Shown here in pieces: positions 1-6,444 of a DNA stretch of 8,161 bases (positions are counted from its first letter, which is position 1; each line of letters starts with the position of its first letter). Both the position numbers and the translations under genes were made by a program. The notes below the pieces were generated by a model. That model did no database searches. It was not told the DNA's origin and worked only from the letters and a program-made list of their open reading frames with translations. The stretch lies in the NCBI GenBank assembly GCA_012032075.1, contig JAAURU010000153.1:1-8161 (forward strand), read 5' to 3'. The stretch is from Flavobacterium sp. GTDB taxonomy: Bacteria; Bacteroidota; Bacteroidia; Flavobacteriales; Flavobacteriaceae.

Positions 1-189
1 AGTGTATCGGCATTCTGCATTTACACGGAATATCCAAAATACAAACACGAAAAAGAACATTCTTCCAACCCCCTCCTTTTCTTTTTTTGTGTATGTGTCA
101 CACTTGTGTCAAAGGATTTTGTTCAAGTTGAATCCCACACGTGGTAATTTTTTTCCCACTGGAAAGTATTCATGTTGAAATAATTAAAA
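1..189. other. Leader region upstream of argG, no assigned gene
   Basis: No recognisable gene was found here. All three plus-strand frames stay open for more than 125 bases from the window edge, but none gives a protein I recognise, and the stretch has an odd pyrimidine-rich tract (about 62-88). The heptamer TGTGTCA occurs twice, 11 bases apart (94-100 and 105-111), and CACGTG is a 6-base palindrome at 138-143. A TTTCC/GGAAA inverted repeat with a 4-base loop lies at 152-165. As the only sizeable non-coding stretch before a seven-gene operon, it should hold the operon promoter and any arginine-responsive operator. I could not find a good match to the Bacteroidota promoter (TTG, then TAnnTTTG); TTG at 128-130 with TAATTTTT at 145-152 is the nearest and its spacing is too short. 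The repeats as operator are inference only. Confidence 0.4.
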
Positions 190-721
190 TTGAAGAAAAA
201 ATAGTATTAGCCTATAGTGTGGTTTAGATACCTCTTTTTGTGCAGTGTATTTATCTAAAAAATTAGATTATGAAGTACATGCAGTAACTATAAATACAGG
301 TGGTTTTTCAGAAGAAGAAATAGCTGCAATAGAAAAGCGAGCGTATGAATTAGGTGTACATTCTTTTACTTGTGTTGATGCAACAGATTCGTACTACAAT
401 ACTTGTGTAAAATATTTAATTTATGGCAACGTATTAAAAAACAATACCTATCCGCTTTCAGTAAGTGCTGAAAGAACTATTCAAGCAAAATCTATTGCCG
501 AATATGCTATTGCTATAAATGCTGAAGCTGTTGCTCATGGAAGTACTGGAGCTGGTAATGACCAAGTGCGATTCGATGTCATTTTTAATATTTTATGTCC
601 AAATGTAGAAATCATAACTCCTATTAGAGATTTAAAACTATCTAGAGAAGCTGAAATCTCTTTTTTAGCTGAAAACGGTTTCGAAATTAACTTTGAAAAA
701 GCACAATATTCAATCAATTAA
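190..721 (+). CDS. argG: Argininosuccinate synthase, N-terminal part (frameshifted argG)
   Basis: ArgG joins citrulline and aspartate with ATP to make argininosuccinate, the penultimate arginine step, in the cytosol. The long open stretch starts at 245 (a GTG that is really an internal Val) and reads VYLSKKLDYEVHAVTINTGG. It includes the family block GSTGAGNDQVRFD (about residues 99-111 of this piece). The true N-terminus lies upstream in other frames: bases 201-218 encode IVLAYS, which should run into the PP-loop ATP-binding motif AYSGGLDTS. One G is missing in AGTGTGGTTTA near 218-222, so the motif is split. A start at TTG 190 (MKKKIVLAYS) also needs one more A in the A-run at 196-201; this part is less certain. 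The frame ends at TAA 719-721 because of an extra T, just after FEKAQYSIN where the family continues with KGLWGTSVGG. Gene identity is very secure; function depends on whether the shifts are real. Confidence 0.9.
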
Positions 722-1405
722 AGGATTATGGGGAACTTCCGTAGGTGGAAAAGAAACCTTAACCTCAAGTACAAATTTACCGGAAAGTGCCTTTCCGTCT
801 CAATTAAATAATGCAGTAGCTGAATCGACCGATATTACCCTTCATTTTGTTAAAGGAGAATTAGTTGGTATTAATAAGAAAGTGTTTTCATTTCCTGCAC
901 AAGCCATTCAATATCTTGAAAGCATAGCTTCTCAATATGCAATAGGGAGAGACATCCATGTGGGTGATACAATTGTTGGCATAAAAGGAAGAGTTGGGTT
1001 TGAAGCGGCTGCTGCAATTTTAATTTTAAAGGCACATCATTTATTAGAAAAACATACACTTTCAAAATTTCAATTAAACCTAAAGTCACAGCTTGCAGAC
1101 TGGTATGGCAGTTGGTTACACGAAGGTTTATTTTTAGACCCTGCCATGCGAGATATTGAAACTTTTTTTGAAAGCACACAAAATAAAGTAAATGGAAAAG
1201 TTTTTATTACACTTCTTCCTTATCGTTATATTTTAAATGGTATTGAATCTGAGAATGATTTAATGAATGCCAAATTTGGTAGTTATGGGGAAATGAACTT
1301 GGGCTGGTCTGGTGATGATGTAAAAGGATATTCAAAATTATTAGCAATTCGCTTTCCATTTATCACAAAGTAAATGCTAATCAAACAGAAGTAGATGCAA
1401 ACTAA
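693..1405 (+). CDS. argG: Argininosuccinate synthase, C-terminal part (frameshifted argG)
   Basis: This is the rest of argG, in a frame one base away from the preceding piece. Homology begins at about base 720 (KGLWGTSVGGKETLTSS); the TTG at 693 is only a fortuitous start inside the overlap. Conserved ArgG blocks follow: YAIGRDIHVGDTIVGIKGRVG (in part), KAHHLLEKHTL, WYGSWLHEGLFLDPAMRDIE and SYGEMNLGWSGDD, covering the synthetase and multimerisation regions. The visible frame stops at TAA 1371-1373 after AIRFPFITK, which does not look like the family ending. Adding one A after base 1347 gives LLANSLSIYHKVNANQTEVDAN and a stop at 1403-1405, overlapping the argC start by 11 bases. So this piece probably holds another one-base deletion. 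With all corrections the enzyme would be about 405 residues, slightly longer than the usual 390-400. First gene of the operon; the overlap suggests translational coupling to argC. Confidence 0.9.
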
Positions 1406-2369
1406 AGTTAAAGTAGGAATTATAGGTGCTGCAGGTTATACTGGTGGAGAATTAATTCGTTTGTTATTGAATCATCCTAATGTTGAAATTGCTTTTGCTT
1501 TAAGCAGAAGTAATGCCTATAAACCAGTATATGAAATTCATACCGATTTGTTTGGAGAAACTAATTTAAAGTTTACCAATGAATATACAAATACTGTAAA
1601 CGTTTTATTCTTGTGTTTGCCTCACAAAGAAAGTAAAGTTTGGATTGAAAATAATGCAGTTTCAAAAACAATAAAAATAGTTGATTTAGGAAATGATTTC
1701 AGATTAGACGGGAATTTCAGTCAAGGTGAATTCATTTATGGTTTATCTGAAACAAATGAAGAAGCGATAAAAAAAGCAAATTATGTTGCGAACCCTGGAT
1801 GTTTTGCAACGGCAATTCAATTGGCTTTGCTTCCATTGGCAAAAGAAAAATTATTAAATAAAGTATATACTACAGAAATTACTGGAGCAACAGGAGCTGG
1901 ACAACAATTACAGTCAACTTCTCATTTTAGTTGGAGAACCAATAATATTTCAGCTTATAAAACATTGAATCATCAGCACGTTCCTGAAATTTGTCAAACA
2001 TTGGAACACTTAAATAAAGAAAAAGTCCAATTGGAATTTATACCATGGAGAGGTGATTTTACCAGAGGAATTTTTACAAGTTCTACATTGGAAAGCAACT
2101 TAATATTGGAACAATTATATACAATATATGAAACATTTTACAATGGCAATCCTTTTGTTTTTGTTTCTAAAAATACAATCGATTTAAAACAAGTCGTTAA
2201 CACAAACAAGTGTTTAATTCACATAGAAAAACAAGGTGAACACGTTGTGGTTCACACTATAATTGACAATTTAGTAAAAGGAGCTTCAGGTCAAGCGATT
2301 CAAAACATGAATTTAATGTTGGGTTGGGAACCTACATTAGGCTTAAAACTTAAAGCAACAGCATTTTAA
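1395..2369 (+). CDS. argC: N-acyl-gamma-glutamyl-phosphate reductase (ArgC)
   Basis: ArgC uses NADPH to reduce N-acyl-glutamyl 5-phosphate to N-acyl-glutamate 5-semialdehyde, the step after ArgB. The 324-residue protein has the usual length of the short ArgC type. It starts with the Rossmann NADP-binding motif GIIGAAGYTGGELIRLL (residues 8-24). The catalytic cysteine is Cys136 in NPGCFAT, and LNHQHVPEI (191-199) holds the probable active-site histidine. The C-terminal part has KGASGQAIQNMNL, typical of the family. The reading frame is intact, unlike its neighbours argG and argD. The ATG at 1395 lies inside the corrected end of argG, and argD follows after 11 bases. In several flavobacterial clusters, as I recall them, acetyltransferase or proC genes sit around argC; there is no room for them here. 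Whether the natural acyl group is acetyl or succinyl cannot be told from ArgC alone. Confidence 0.97.
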   Translation: MQTKVKVGIIGAAGYTGGELIRLLLNHPNVEIAFALSRSNAYKPVYEIHTDLFGETNLKFTNEYTNTVNVLFLCLPHKESKVWIENNAVSKTIKIVDLGNDFRLDGNFSQGEFIYGLSETNEEAIKKANYVANPGCFATAIQLALLPLAKEKLLNKVYTTEITGATGAGQQLQSTSHFSWRTNNISAYKTLNHQHVPEICQTLEHLNKEKVQLEFIPWRGDFTRGIFTSSTLESNLILEQLYTIYETFYNGNPFVFVSKNTIDLKQVVNTNKCLIHIEKQGEHVVVHTIIDNLVKGASGQAIQNMNLMLGWEPTLGLKLKATAF

Positions 2370-2380
2370 AAATTTTTAGT

Positions 2381-3241
2381 ATGAAATTATTTGATGTATA
2401 TCCGTTATTCGATTTAAACTTCGTTGAAGCTGAAGGCTCTTATTTATGGAATGATAGAAATGAAAAGTATTTAGATTTATATGGTGGTCATGCCGTTATT
2501 TCTATTGGTCATAGTCATCCTACTTATGTAACAATGGTAACAAGACAATTACACAATATTGGATTTTACTCTAATTCTGTAAGAATTCCCATTCAAGAAG
2601 AAGTGGCTAAATTATTAGGAAAAGTCAGTGGTTATGATAATTATGAATTCTTCATGTGTAATTCTGGAGCGGAAGCCAATGAAAATGCGTTAAAATTAGC
2701 TTCATTTCATACGAATAAGAAAAAAGTAATTTGTTTTAGTAAAGCATTTCACGGAAGAACTGCTGCTGCCGTTGCTGCTACCGATAATAAAAAAATAATC
2801 GCTCCAATAAATGAATCCGATAATTTTATTTTCTTATCATTTAACGATATTGAAGCATTAGACGAAGCCTTTAAAACAAATGACATTGCGGCTGTCATCA
2901 TTGAAGGTATTCAAGGTGTGGGTGGTGTTCAAATTCCAACAACCGCTTTTCTACAAAAAATAAGAGTTTTGTGCGATCGCTATGAAGCCTTATTTATTGC
3001 CGATGAAATTCAATCGGGTTATGGAAGAACTGGTAAATTCTTTGCACATCAACATGCAAATGTTCAAGCAGATATTATAACTGTAGCCAAAGGAATGGGC
3101 AATGGATTCCCTGTTGGTGGTGTGCTTATTTCACCCATTATTGAAGCTAAACACGGCTTACTAGGAACTACTTTTGGTGGTAACTATTTAGCTTGTGCCG
3201 CTTCAAAGGCTGTTTTAGAAGTCATCGAAACTGAAAATTGA
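2381..3241 (+). CDS. argD: N-acylornithine aminotransferase, N-terminal three-quarters (frameshifted argD)
   Basis: ArgD is a pyridoxal-phosphate (PLP) class-III aminotransferase. It moves an amino group from glutamate to N-acyl-glutamate semialdehyde to give N-acylornithine. This piece (286 residues) holds most of the enzyme: LYGGHAVISIGHSHP near 33-47, NSGAEANE (94-101) which binds the PLP phosphate, FHGRT (123-127), FIADEIQSGYGRTG (205-218) with the cofactor-binding Asp208, and the Schiff-base lysine Lys237 in TVAKGMGNGFPVGG. It ends early at TGA 3239-3241, after VIETEN, in the middle of the small C-terminal domain. The next frame continues the family sequence at once, so a single T seems to be missing at about 3235-3238 (GAAAATTG for GAAAATTTG). 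The start ATG at 2381 fits the family and sits 11 bases after argC. Without its C-terminal part the enzyme would be inactive. Confidence 0.93.
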   Translation: MKLFDVYPLFDLNFVEAEGSYLWNDRNEKYLDLYGGHAVISIGHSHPTYVTMVTRQLHNIGFYSNSVRIPIQEEVAKLLGKVSGYDNYEFFMCNSGAEANENALKLASFHTNKKKVICFSKAFHGRTAAAVAATDNKKIIAPINESDNFIFLSFNDIEALDEAFKTNDIAAVIIEGIQGVGGVQIPTTAFLQKIRVLCDRYEALFIADEIQSGYGRTGKFFAHQHANVQADIITVAKGMGNGFPVGGVLISPIIEAKHGLLGTTFGGNYLACAASKAVLEVIETEN

Positions 3242-3558
3242 TGCATAATGCTACTGAAATGGGTAATTATTTAAACCAACAACTTAAAGATAATCCAATA
3301 GTTAAAGAAATAAGATACAAAGGATTAATGTTTGGTATAGAATTAAAAATACCTTGTGCTCCTTTTAGAAATCAATTATTAAAAGATTTTAGAATTCTAA
3401 CAGGAAATGCATCTTGTCCTAACACTTTACGAATTTTACCTGCTTTAAACATTTCTAAAAAAGAATTAGATGTTTTTATTAGCGCTTTTAAAACGCTTTC
3501 AAGGTTACATTATAAAAAAGAAGAAGTAAACCAAAGTAGAAAAACTGTACTGACATAA
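3238..3558 (+). CDS. argD: N-acylornithine aminotransferase, C-terminal part (frameshifted argD)
   Basis: This 106-residue frame is the missing C-terminal domain of argD and not an independent gene. It reads LMHNATEMGNYLNQQL straight on from the end of the previous piece. It then contains RYKGLMFGIEL, the GNAS/PNTLRILPAL block and a C-terminal helix. The Arg in TLRILPAL (about residue 351 of the joined protein) is the family's substrate carboxylate-binding arginine, so the two pieces need each other. Joined, the protein is about 392 residues, close to or slightly longer than usual; the last 15 or so residues (KKEEVNQSRKTVLT) are lysine- and polar-rich and not typical. The sequence at the junction, TTGATG, offers both a TTG overlapping the TGA stop and an ATG right after it, so separate re-initiation is conceivable but speculative. 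The stop codon lies inside a direct repeat (see the repeat entries). Confidence 0.9.
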   Translation: MMHNATEMGNYLNQQLKDNPIVKEIRYKGLMFGIELKIPCAPFRNQLLKDFRILTGNASCPNTLRILPALNISKKELDVFISAFKTLSRLHYKKEEVNQSRKTVLT

Positions 3559-3605
3559 TTAGTGATTAGTGTCCTTCGACAAGCTCAGGATGACAGTAAT
3601 TAGTG
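3551..3605. repeat. Imperfect 14-15 bp direct repeats flanking an intergenic insert
   Basis: TGACATAATTAGTG (3551-3564) and TGACAGTAATTAGTG (3591-3605) are nearly the same, 40 bases apart. The shared core TAATTAGTG is exact, and ATTAGTG is found once more in tandem at 3565-3571. The first copy includes the argD stop codon. The pattern fits a small insertion or slippage duplication carrying the central repeat sequence; which of these occurred cannot be decided from one genome. Confidence 0.6.
3570..3595. repeat. Dispersed intergenic repeat-like sequence (CTTCGACAAGCTCAGGATGA)
   Basis: This short sequence between argD and argF' is much richer in G+C than its surroundings. It matches, from memory, an intergenic word (reverse complement TCATCCTGAGCTTGTCGAAG) that recurs in many Bacteroidota and some other bacterial genomes. 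It has an imperfect dyad: TCCT at 3572-3575 pairs with AGGA at 3587-3590, with TGTC/GACA at the outer ends. It could form a small hairpin in the mRNA between the two halves of the operon. Only one copy is in this window, so its dispersed nature rests on recall. Confidence 0.55.
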
Positions 3606-3637
3606 CAAAATTAAATTAATAAACAAGATTTAAAGAG

Positions 3638-4591
3638 ATGAAAAGATTCTTCTCTGTTAATGATATAACAGATTTACATACAACAATTAAAGAGGCTATT
3701 GCTTTAAAAAAAGCACCACAACAAAACAATCACCTTGGTAAAGGAAAAACAATTGGTTTAGTATTTTTAAATTCGAGTTTAAGAACCAGATTAAGCACAC
3801 AAAAAGCAGCTCAAAATTTGGGTTTACATACTATTATATTAAATGCAAATCAAGAAGCATGGACTTGGGAATTTGAAGATGGAGCTGTTATGAATGGCAA
3901 CACAGTGGAACATGTAAAAGATGCTGCAAATGTATTGAGTCAATATTGTGATATTATAGGTATTCGTTGTTTTGCTGGTTTGACCAATAAAGAAGATGAC
4001 ATTTCTGAAAAAGTATATAAACTGTTTGAAAAACATGCAAAAGTTCCTGTAGTTTCCTTAGAATCTGCCACTTTGCATCCTTTTCAAAGTTTAGCCGATT
4101 GCATTACAATTGAAGAACATTTACCAAAAAATAAAAAGCCAAAAGTGGTCTTAACTTGGGCACCACATATTAAACCTATTCCACATGCAGTAGGGAATTC
4201 CTTTGCGCAATGGATGAATGCGAGTGATTATGAGTTTGTTATTACACATCCAAAAGGGTACGAATTAGATACTAATTTTACTAAAAATGCAACCATTGAA
4301 TACAATCAAGAAAAAGCATTAGAAAATGCCGATTTTGTGTATGTGAAAAATTGGTCTTCATTCAAAGAATATGGAAAAGAAATTCCAGTTGAAGAAGATT
4401 GGTTGCTAACCAATGACAAGTTAAAAGTAAGTAATAATGCTAAAATAATGCATTGTTTACCTGTGAGAAGAAATGTTGAAATAAGTGACGAAGTATTAGA
4501 TAGTGAAAATTCGTTAGTTTACAAACAAGCTAACAATAGAACTTTTGCTGCTCAAATAATTCTTCAAAAAATATTAGAAAACAATGAATAA
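3638..4591 (+). CDS. argF': N-acylornithine carbamoyltransferase (ArgF'), probably N-succinylornithine type
   Basis: The enzyme transfers a carbamoyl group from carbamoyl phosphate to an N-acylated ornithine, making N-acylcitrulline, instead of acting on free ornithine. The 317-residue length and whole-protein pattern match the Bacteroides fragilis N-succinylornithine transcarbamylase, as far as I recall that sequence. Visible motifs are NSSLRTRLS (45-53, carbamoyl-phosphate binding), HPFQSLAD (147-154), TWAPH (173-177), KNWSS (237-241) and MHCLPVRRN (271-279). The specificity residue, Pro90 in the Bacteroides enzyme and Glu92 in the Xanthomonas acetyl enzyme, aligns with Val90 in NGNTVEHVKDA. 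In the published swap experiments, as I remember them, replacing Glu92 by Val, Pro or Ser favoured succinylornithine. Succinyl preference is therefore my inference. The frame is intact, and the stop overlaps the argB start by 8 bases. Confidence 0.95.
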   Translation: MKRFFSVNDITDLHTTIKEAIALKKAPQQNNHLGKGKTIGLVFLNSSLRTRLSTQKAAQNLGLHTIILNANQEAWTWEFEDGAVMNGNTVEHVKDAANVLSQYCDIIGIRCFAGLTNKEDDISEKVYKLFEKHAKVPVVSLESATLHPFQSLADCITIEEHLPKNKKPKVVLTWAPHIKPIPHAVGNSFAQWMNASDYEFVITHPKGYELDTNFTKNATIEYNQEKALENADFVYVKNWSSFKEYGKEIPVEEDWLLTNDKLKVSNNAKIMHCLPVRRNVEISDEVLDSENSLVYKQANNRTFAAQIILQKILENNE

Positions 4592-5384
4592 CCAAAAGTT
4601 ATTAATTATTAAAATAGGTGGTAATAGTATCGACAATAAGTTTGAATTAGCACAATTTTTAGAGACTATTGCCACCATTACTACACCTTTTATTCTCGTT
4701 CATGGTGGTGGAAAATTAGCTACCGATTTAGCCGAAAAGCTAAACATTCCACAACAATTAATCGATGGACGAAGAATAACAGATGCAGAAACCATTAAGA
4801 TTGCAACAATGGTTTATGCAGGTTACATCAATAAAAACATTGTAGCACAATTGCAAAAAAACAATAAAAACAGCATCGGACTTTCTGGTGCTGATGCTAA
4901 TTTGATACAAACCGCAAAACGAATTCACCCAACAATTGATTATGGATTTGTAGGTGATTTAAACGAAAATAGTGTGAATACTGAATTTATTGAAAATCTA
5001 ATAAATTTTGGTTTAACACCCGTTATAAACGCAATTACTCACGATGGAAACGGACAATTACTAAACACAAATGCCGATTCCATTGCCAGTACTTTAGCTA
5101 CTAGTTTAGCTTCAAAATATGATGTATCTTTATTGTACTGTTTTGAAAAAAAAGGTGTACTATCTGAACCCAGTAATGATGATTCAGTAATTAAATCTTT
5201 GAATCATCAACAATACGAACAATTAAAAAACGATGGTACAATTTCAAAAGGAATGATACCAAAACTAGATAATTGTTTCAATGCCTTACAAAACGGAGTT
5301 TCAGTAATAGGAATCTTAAAAGCCACCAATATTTTAGGCTTTTTAAACAATACAAATCATGAATACACAAGAATTATCAAATAA
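4584..5384 (+). CDS. argB: N-acylglutamate kinase (ArgB)
   Basis: ArgB phosphorylates the side-chain carboxylate of N-acylglutamate with ATP, the second step of the pathway. This 266-residue amino-acid-kinase-fold protein shows IKIGGNS (9-15), the glycine-rich HGGGK loop (40-44), DGRRITDAET (61-70) that lines the substrate site, GLSGADANLI (99-108), NTNADSIAS (161-169) and ISKGMIPKL (220-228). The first strand starts at about residue 6, so the N-terminal helix that marks hexameric, arginine-inhibited kinases is absent. A dimeric enzyme not inhibited by arginine is inferred. The usual GLRVT motif reads GRRIT here, with Arg63 in place of Leu, next to the substrate-binding Arg64. The gene is intact, starts within the last codons of argF' and overlaps the start of argE by 26 bases, so translation is probably coupled. 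Confidence 0.95.
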   Translation: MNNQKLLIIKIGGNSIDNKFELAQFLETIATITTPFILVHGGGKLATDLAEKLNIPQQLIDGRRITDAETIKIATMVYAGYINKNIVAQLQKNNKNSIGLSGADANLIQTAKRIHPTIDYGFVGDLNENSVNTEFIENLINFGLTPVINAITHDGNGQLLNTNADSIASTLATSLASKYDVSLLYCFEKKGVLSEPSNDDSVIKSLNHQQYEQLKNDGTISKGMIPKLDNCFNALQNGVSVIGILKATNILGFLNNTNHEYTRIIK

Positions 5385-5529
5385 TACAGTTACACAATTA
5401 TATGAAACAGCACTTTCACTGCTAAAAAAATTAATAGCAACACCTTCTTTTAGTAAAAGCGAAGATAAAACAGCTGCAATTATTGAATATTTTTCAAATC
5501 TCACGAAATCCCTACCCATAGAAGTATGA
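5359..5529 (+). CDS. argE: N-acylcitrulline deacylase, N-terminal part (frameshifted argE)
   Basis: This 56-codon frame is the beginning of argE. It reads MNTQELSNN..., then LLKKLIATPSFSKSEDKTAAI, which is the typical opening helix and first loop of M20 peptidases of the ArgE/DapE type. The ATG at 5359 lies 26 bases inside argB, in a different frame. The frame stops at TGA 5527-5529, after KSLPIEV. One A seems to be missing near 5521-5525: GAAAGTATG would give PIES-MNNVW and join the next frame. None of the metal ligands lie in this piece. The short frame is easily missed, but its sequence and position make the assignment firm. Confidence 0.82.
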   Translation: MNTQELSNNTVTQLYETALSLLKKLIATPSFSKSEDKTAAIIEYFSNLTKSLPIEV

Positions 5530-6443
5530 ATAATGTTTGGGCTTATAATAAATATTATGATGCTTCAAAACCTACAATACTTTTAAATTCACATCACGAT
5601 ACGGTAAAACCAAATACAGGTTACACTTTAGATCCTTTTGAACCAATTGAAAAAGATGGAAAGTTATTTGGATTAGGTAGTAACGATGCTGGTGGACCAT
5701 TAGTCAGTTTAATTTGTGCTTTTCTATATTTCTACGAAAAAGAAAATTTGAACTATAATATTATCATGACTGCAACTGCAGAAGAAGAAATTTCTGGTGT
5801 AAATGGTGTAGAATCAATATATAACGAATTAGGAAAAATTGATTTTGCGATTGTAGGTGAACCAACCGAAATGAATTTGGCAATAGCCGAAAAAGGATTA
5901 TTGGTTTTAGATTGTGAAGCTTCTGGAACGTCTTCTCACGCTGCACATCCAAATAATGACAATGCAATCTTAAATGCTGTAAAAGATATTCGTTGGTTTA
6001 CCGAATATAAATTTGATAAAGTTTCATCGATTTTAGGTGAAGTTAAAATGACACCAACGATTATTAACAGTGGTTCACAACATAATGTAGTTCCAAATTC
6101 GTGTTCGTTTACAGTAGATGTTCGTACAAATGAATTGTATTCCAATGAAGAAGTGTACAAATTGGTACAAGAAAATGTAAAATCTAAAGTTACAGCTCGT
6201 TCTTTACGATTGAACTCCTCTTCTATTCCAATGGATCATCCTTATGTAAAAGCAGGTTTAGCTATTGGCAGAACATATTATGGTTCTCCAACCTCATCCG
6301 ATCAAGCAGTAATTCCATGTCCTTCATTAAAAATAGGTCCAGGTTTATCAACTCGTTCACATAGTAGTGACGAATTTATTTATTTAGATGAAATTAAGGA
6401 AGCCATCCAAATTCATATTTCAATTTTAACCCAAATACTCTAA
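5526..6443 (+). CDS. argE: N-acylcitrulline deacylase (ArgE, M20 family), main part of frameshifted gene
   Basis: ArgE is a zinc-dependent M20-family amidohydrolase that removes the acyl group from N-acylcitrulline, giving citrulline for ArgG. Because ArgF' acts on acylated ornithine, this step comes after carbamoylation. All metal and catalytic motifs are in this 305-residue piece: SHHDTV (His79 and Asp81 in joined numbering), GSNDAGG (Asp110), AEEEISG (Glu142-144), GEPT (167-170), SHAAHP (193-198, dimerisation lid domain) and RSHSSDEF (His335). The ATG at 5526 is an internal Met overlapping the previous stop as ATGA, an arrangement that could allow re-initiation. However, the product would lack the first 56 residues of the catalytic domain. 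Joined length is about 361 residues, normal for the flavobacterial form. It may act on succinyl or acetyl substrates. argH starts one base after its stop. Confidence 0.95.
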   Translation: MNNVWAYNKYYDASKPTILLNSHHDTVKPNTGYTLDPFEPIEKDGKLFGLGSNDAGGPLVSLICAFLYFYEKENLNYNIIMTATAEEEISGVNGVESIYNELGKIDFAIVGEPTEMNLAIAEKGLLVLDCEASGTSSHAAHPNNDNAILNAVKDIRWFTEYKFDKVSSILGEVKMTPTIINSGSQHNVVPNSCSFTVDVRTNELYSNEEVYKLVQENVKSKVTARSLRLNSSSIPMDHPYVKAGLAIGRTYYGSPTSSDQAVIPCPSLKIGPGLSTRSHSSDEFIYLDEIKEAIQIHISILTQIL

Positions 6444-6444
6444 C

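Noticed and set aside
1..60. Minus-strand frame starting at ATG 60 (MFFFVFVFWIFRVN...) with an AGGAGG-like purine stretch upstream
   Set aside because: Only 20 codons before the window edge, with a low-complexity hydrophobic sequence and no recognisable family. The purine stretch is the complement of the pyrimidine tract and cannot be judged alone.
128..152. Bacteroidota promoter TTG...TAATTTTT
   Set aside because: The spacing of 14 bases is too short and the -7 element lacks the final G; not strong enough to list as a promoter.
1..178. Plus-strand frames open from the window edge to 147 and to 178, as the end of an upstream gene
   Set aside because: All three frames are open and none looks like a conserved protein; the pyrimidine-rich tract looks non-coding.
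172..183. ATG TTG AAA TAA as a leader peptide or as the argG start
   Set aside because: Only three codons, without arginine codons, and not in the frame that encodes IVLAYS. No attenuator hairpins follow.
535..1179. Minus-strand frames inside argG (60 and 102 codons)
   Set aside because: They are antisense to strongly conserved ArgG coding sequence and have no recognisable motifs.
3551..3605. CRISPR-like or insertion-sequence array between argD and argF'
   Set aside because: Only two or three short imperfect repeats, no regular spacers, no transposase and no cas genes.
3839..6160. Minus-strand frames inside argF' and argE (65-74 codons)
   Set aside because: They lie antisense to well-supported genes and are Phe/Leu/His-rich in the manner of complement artefacts.
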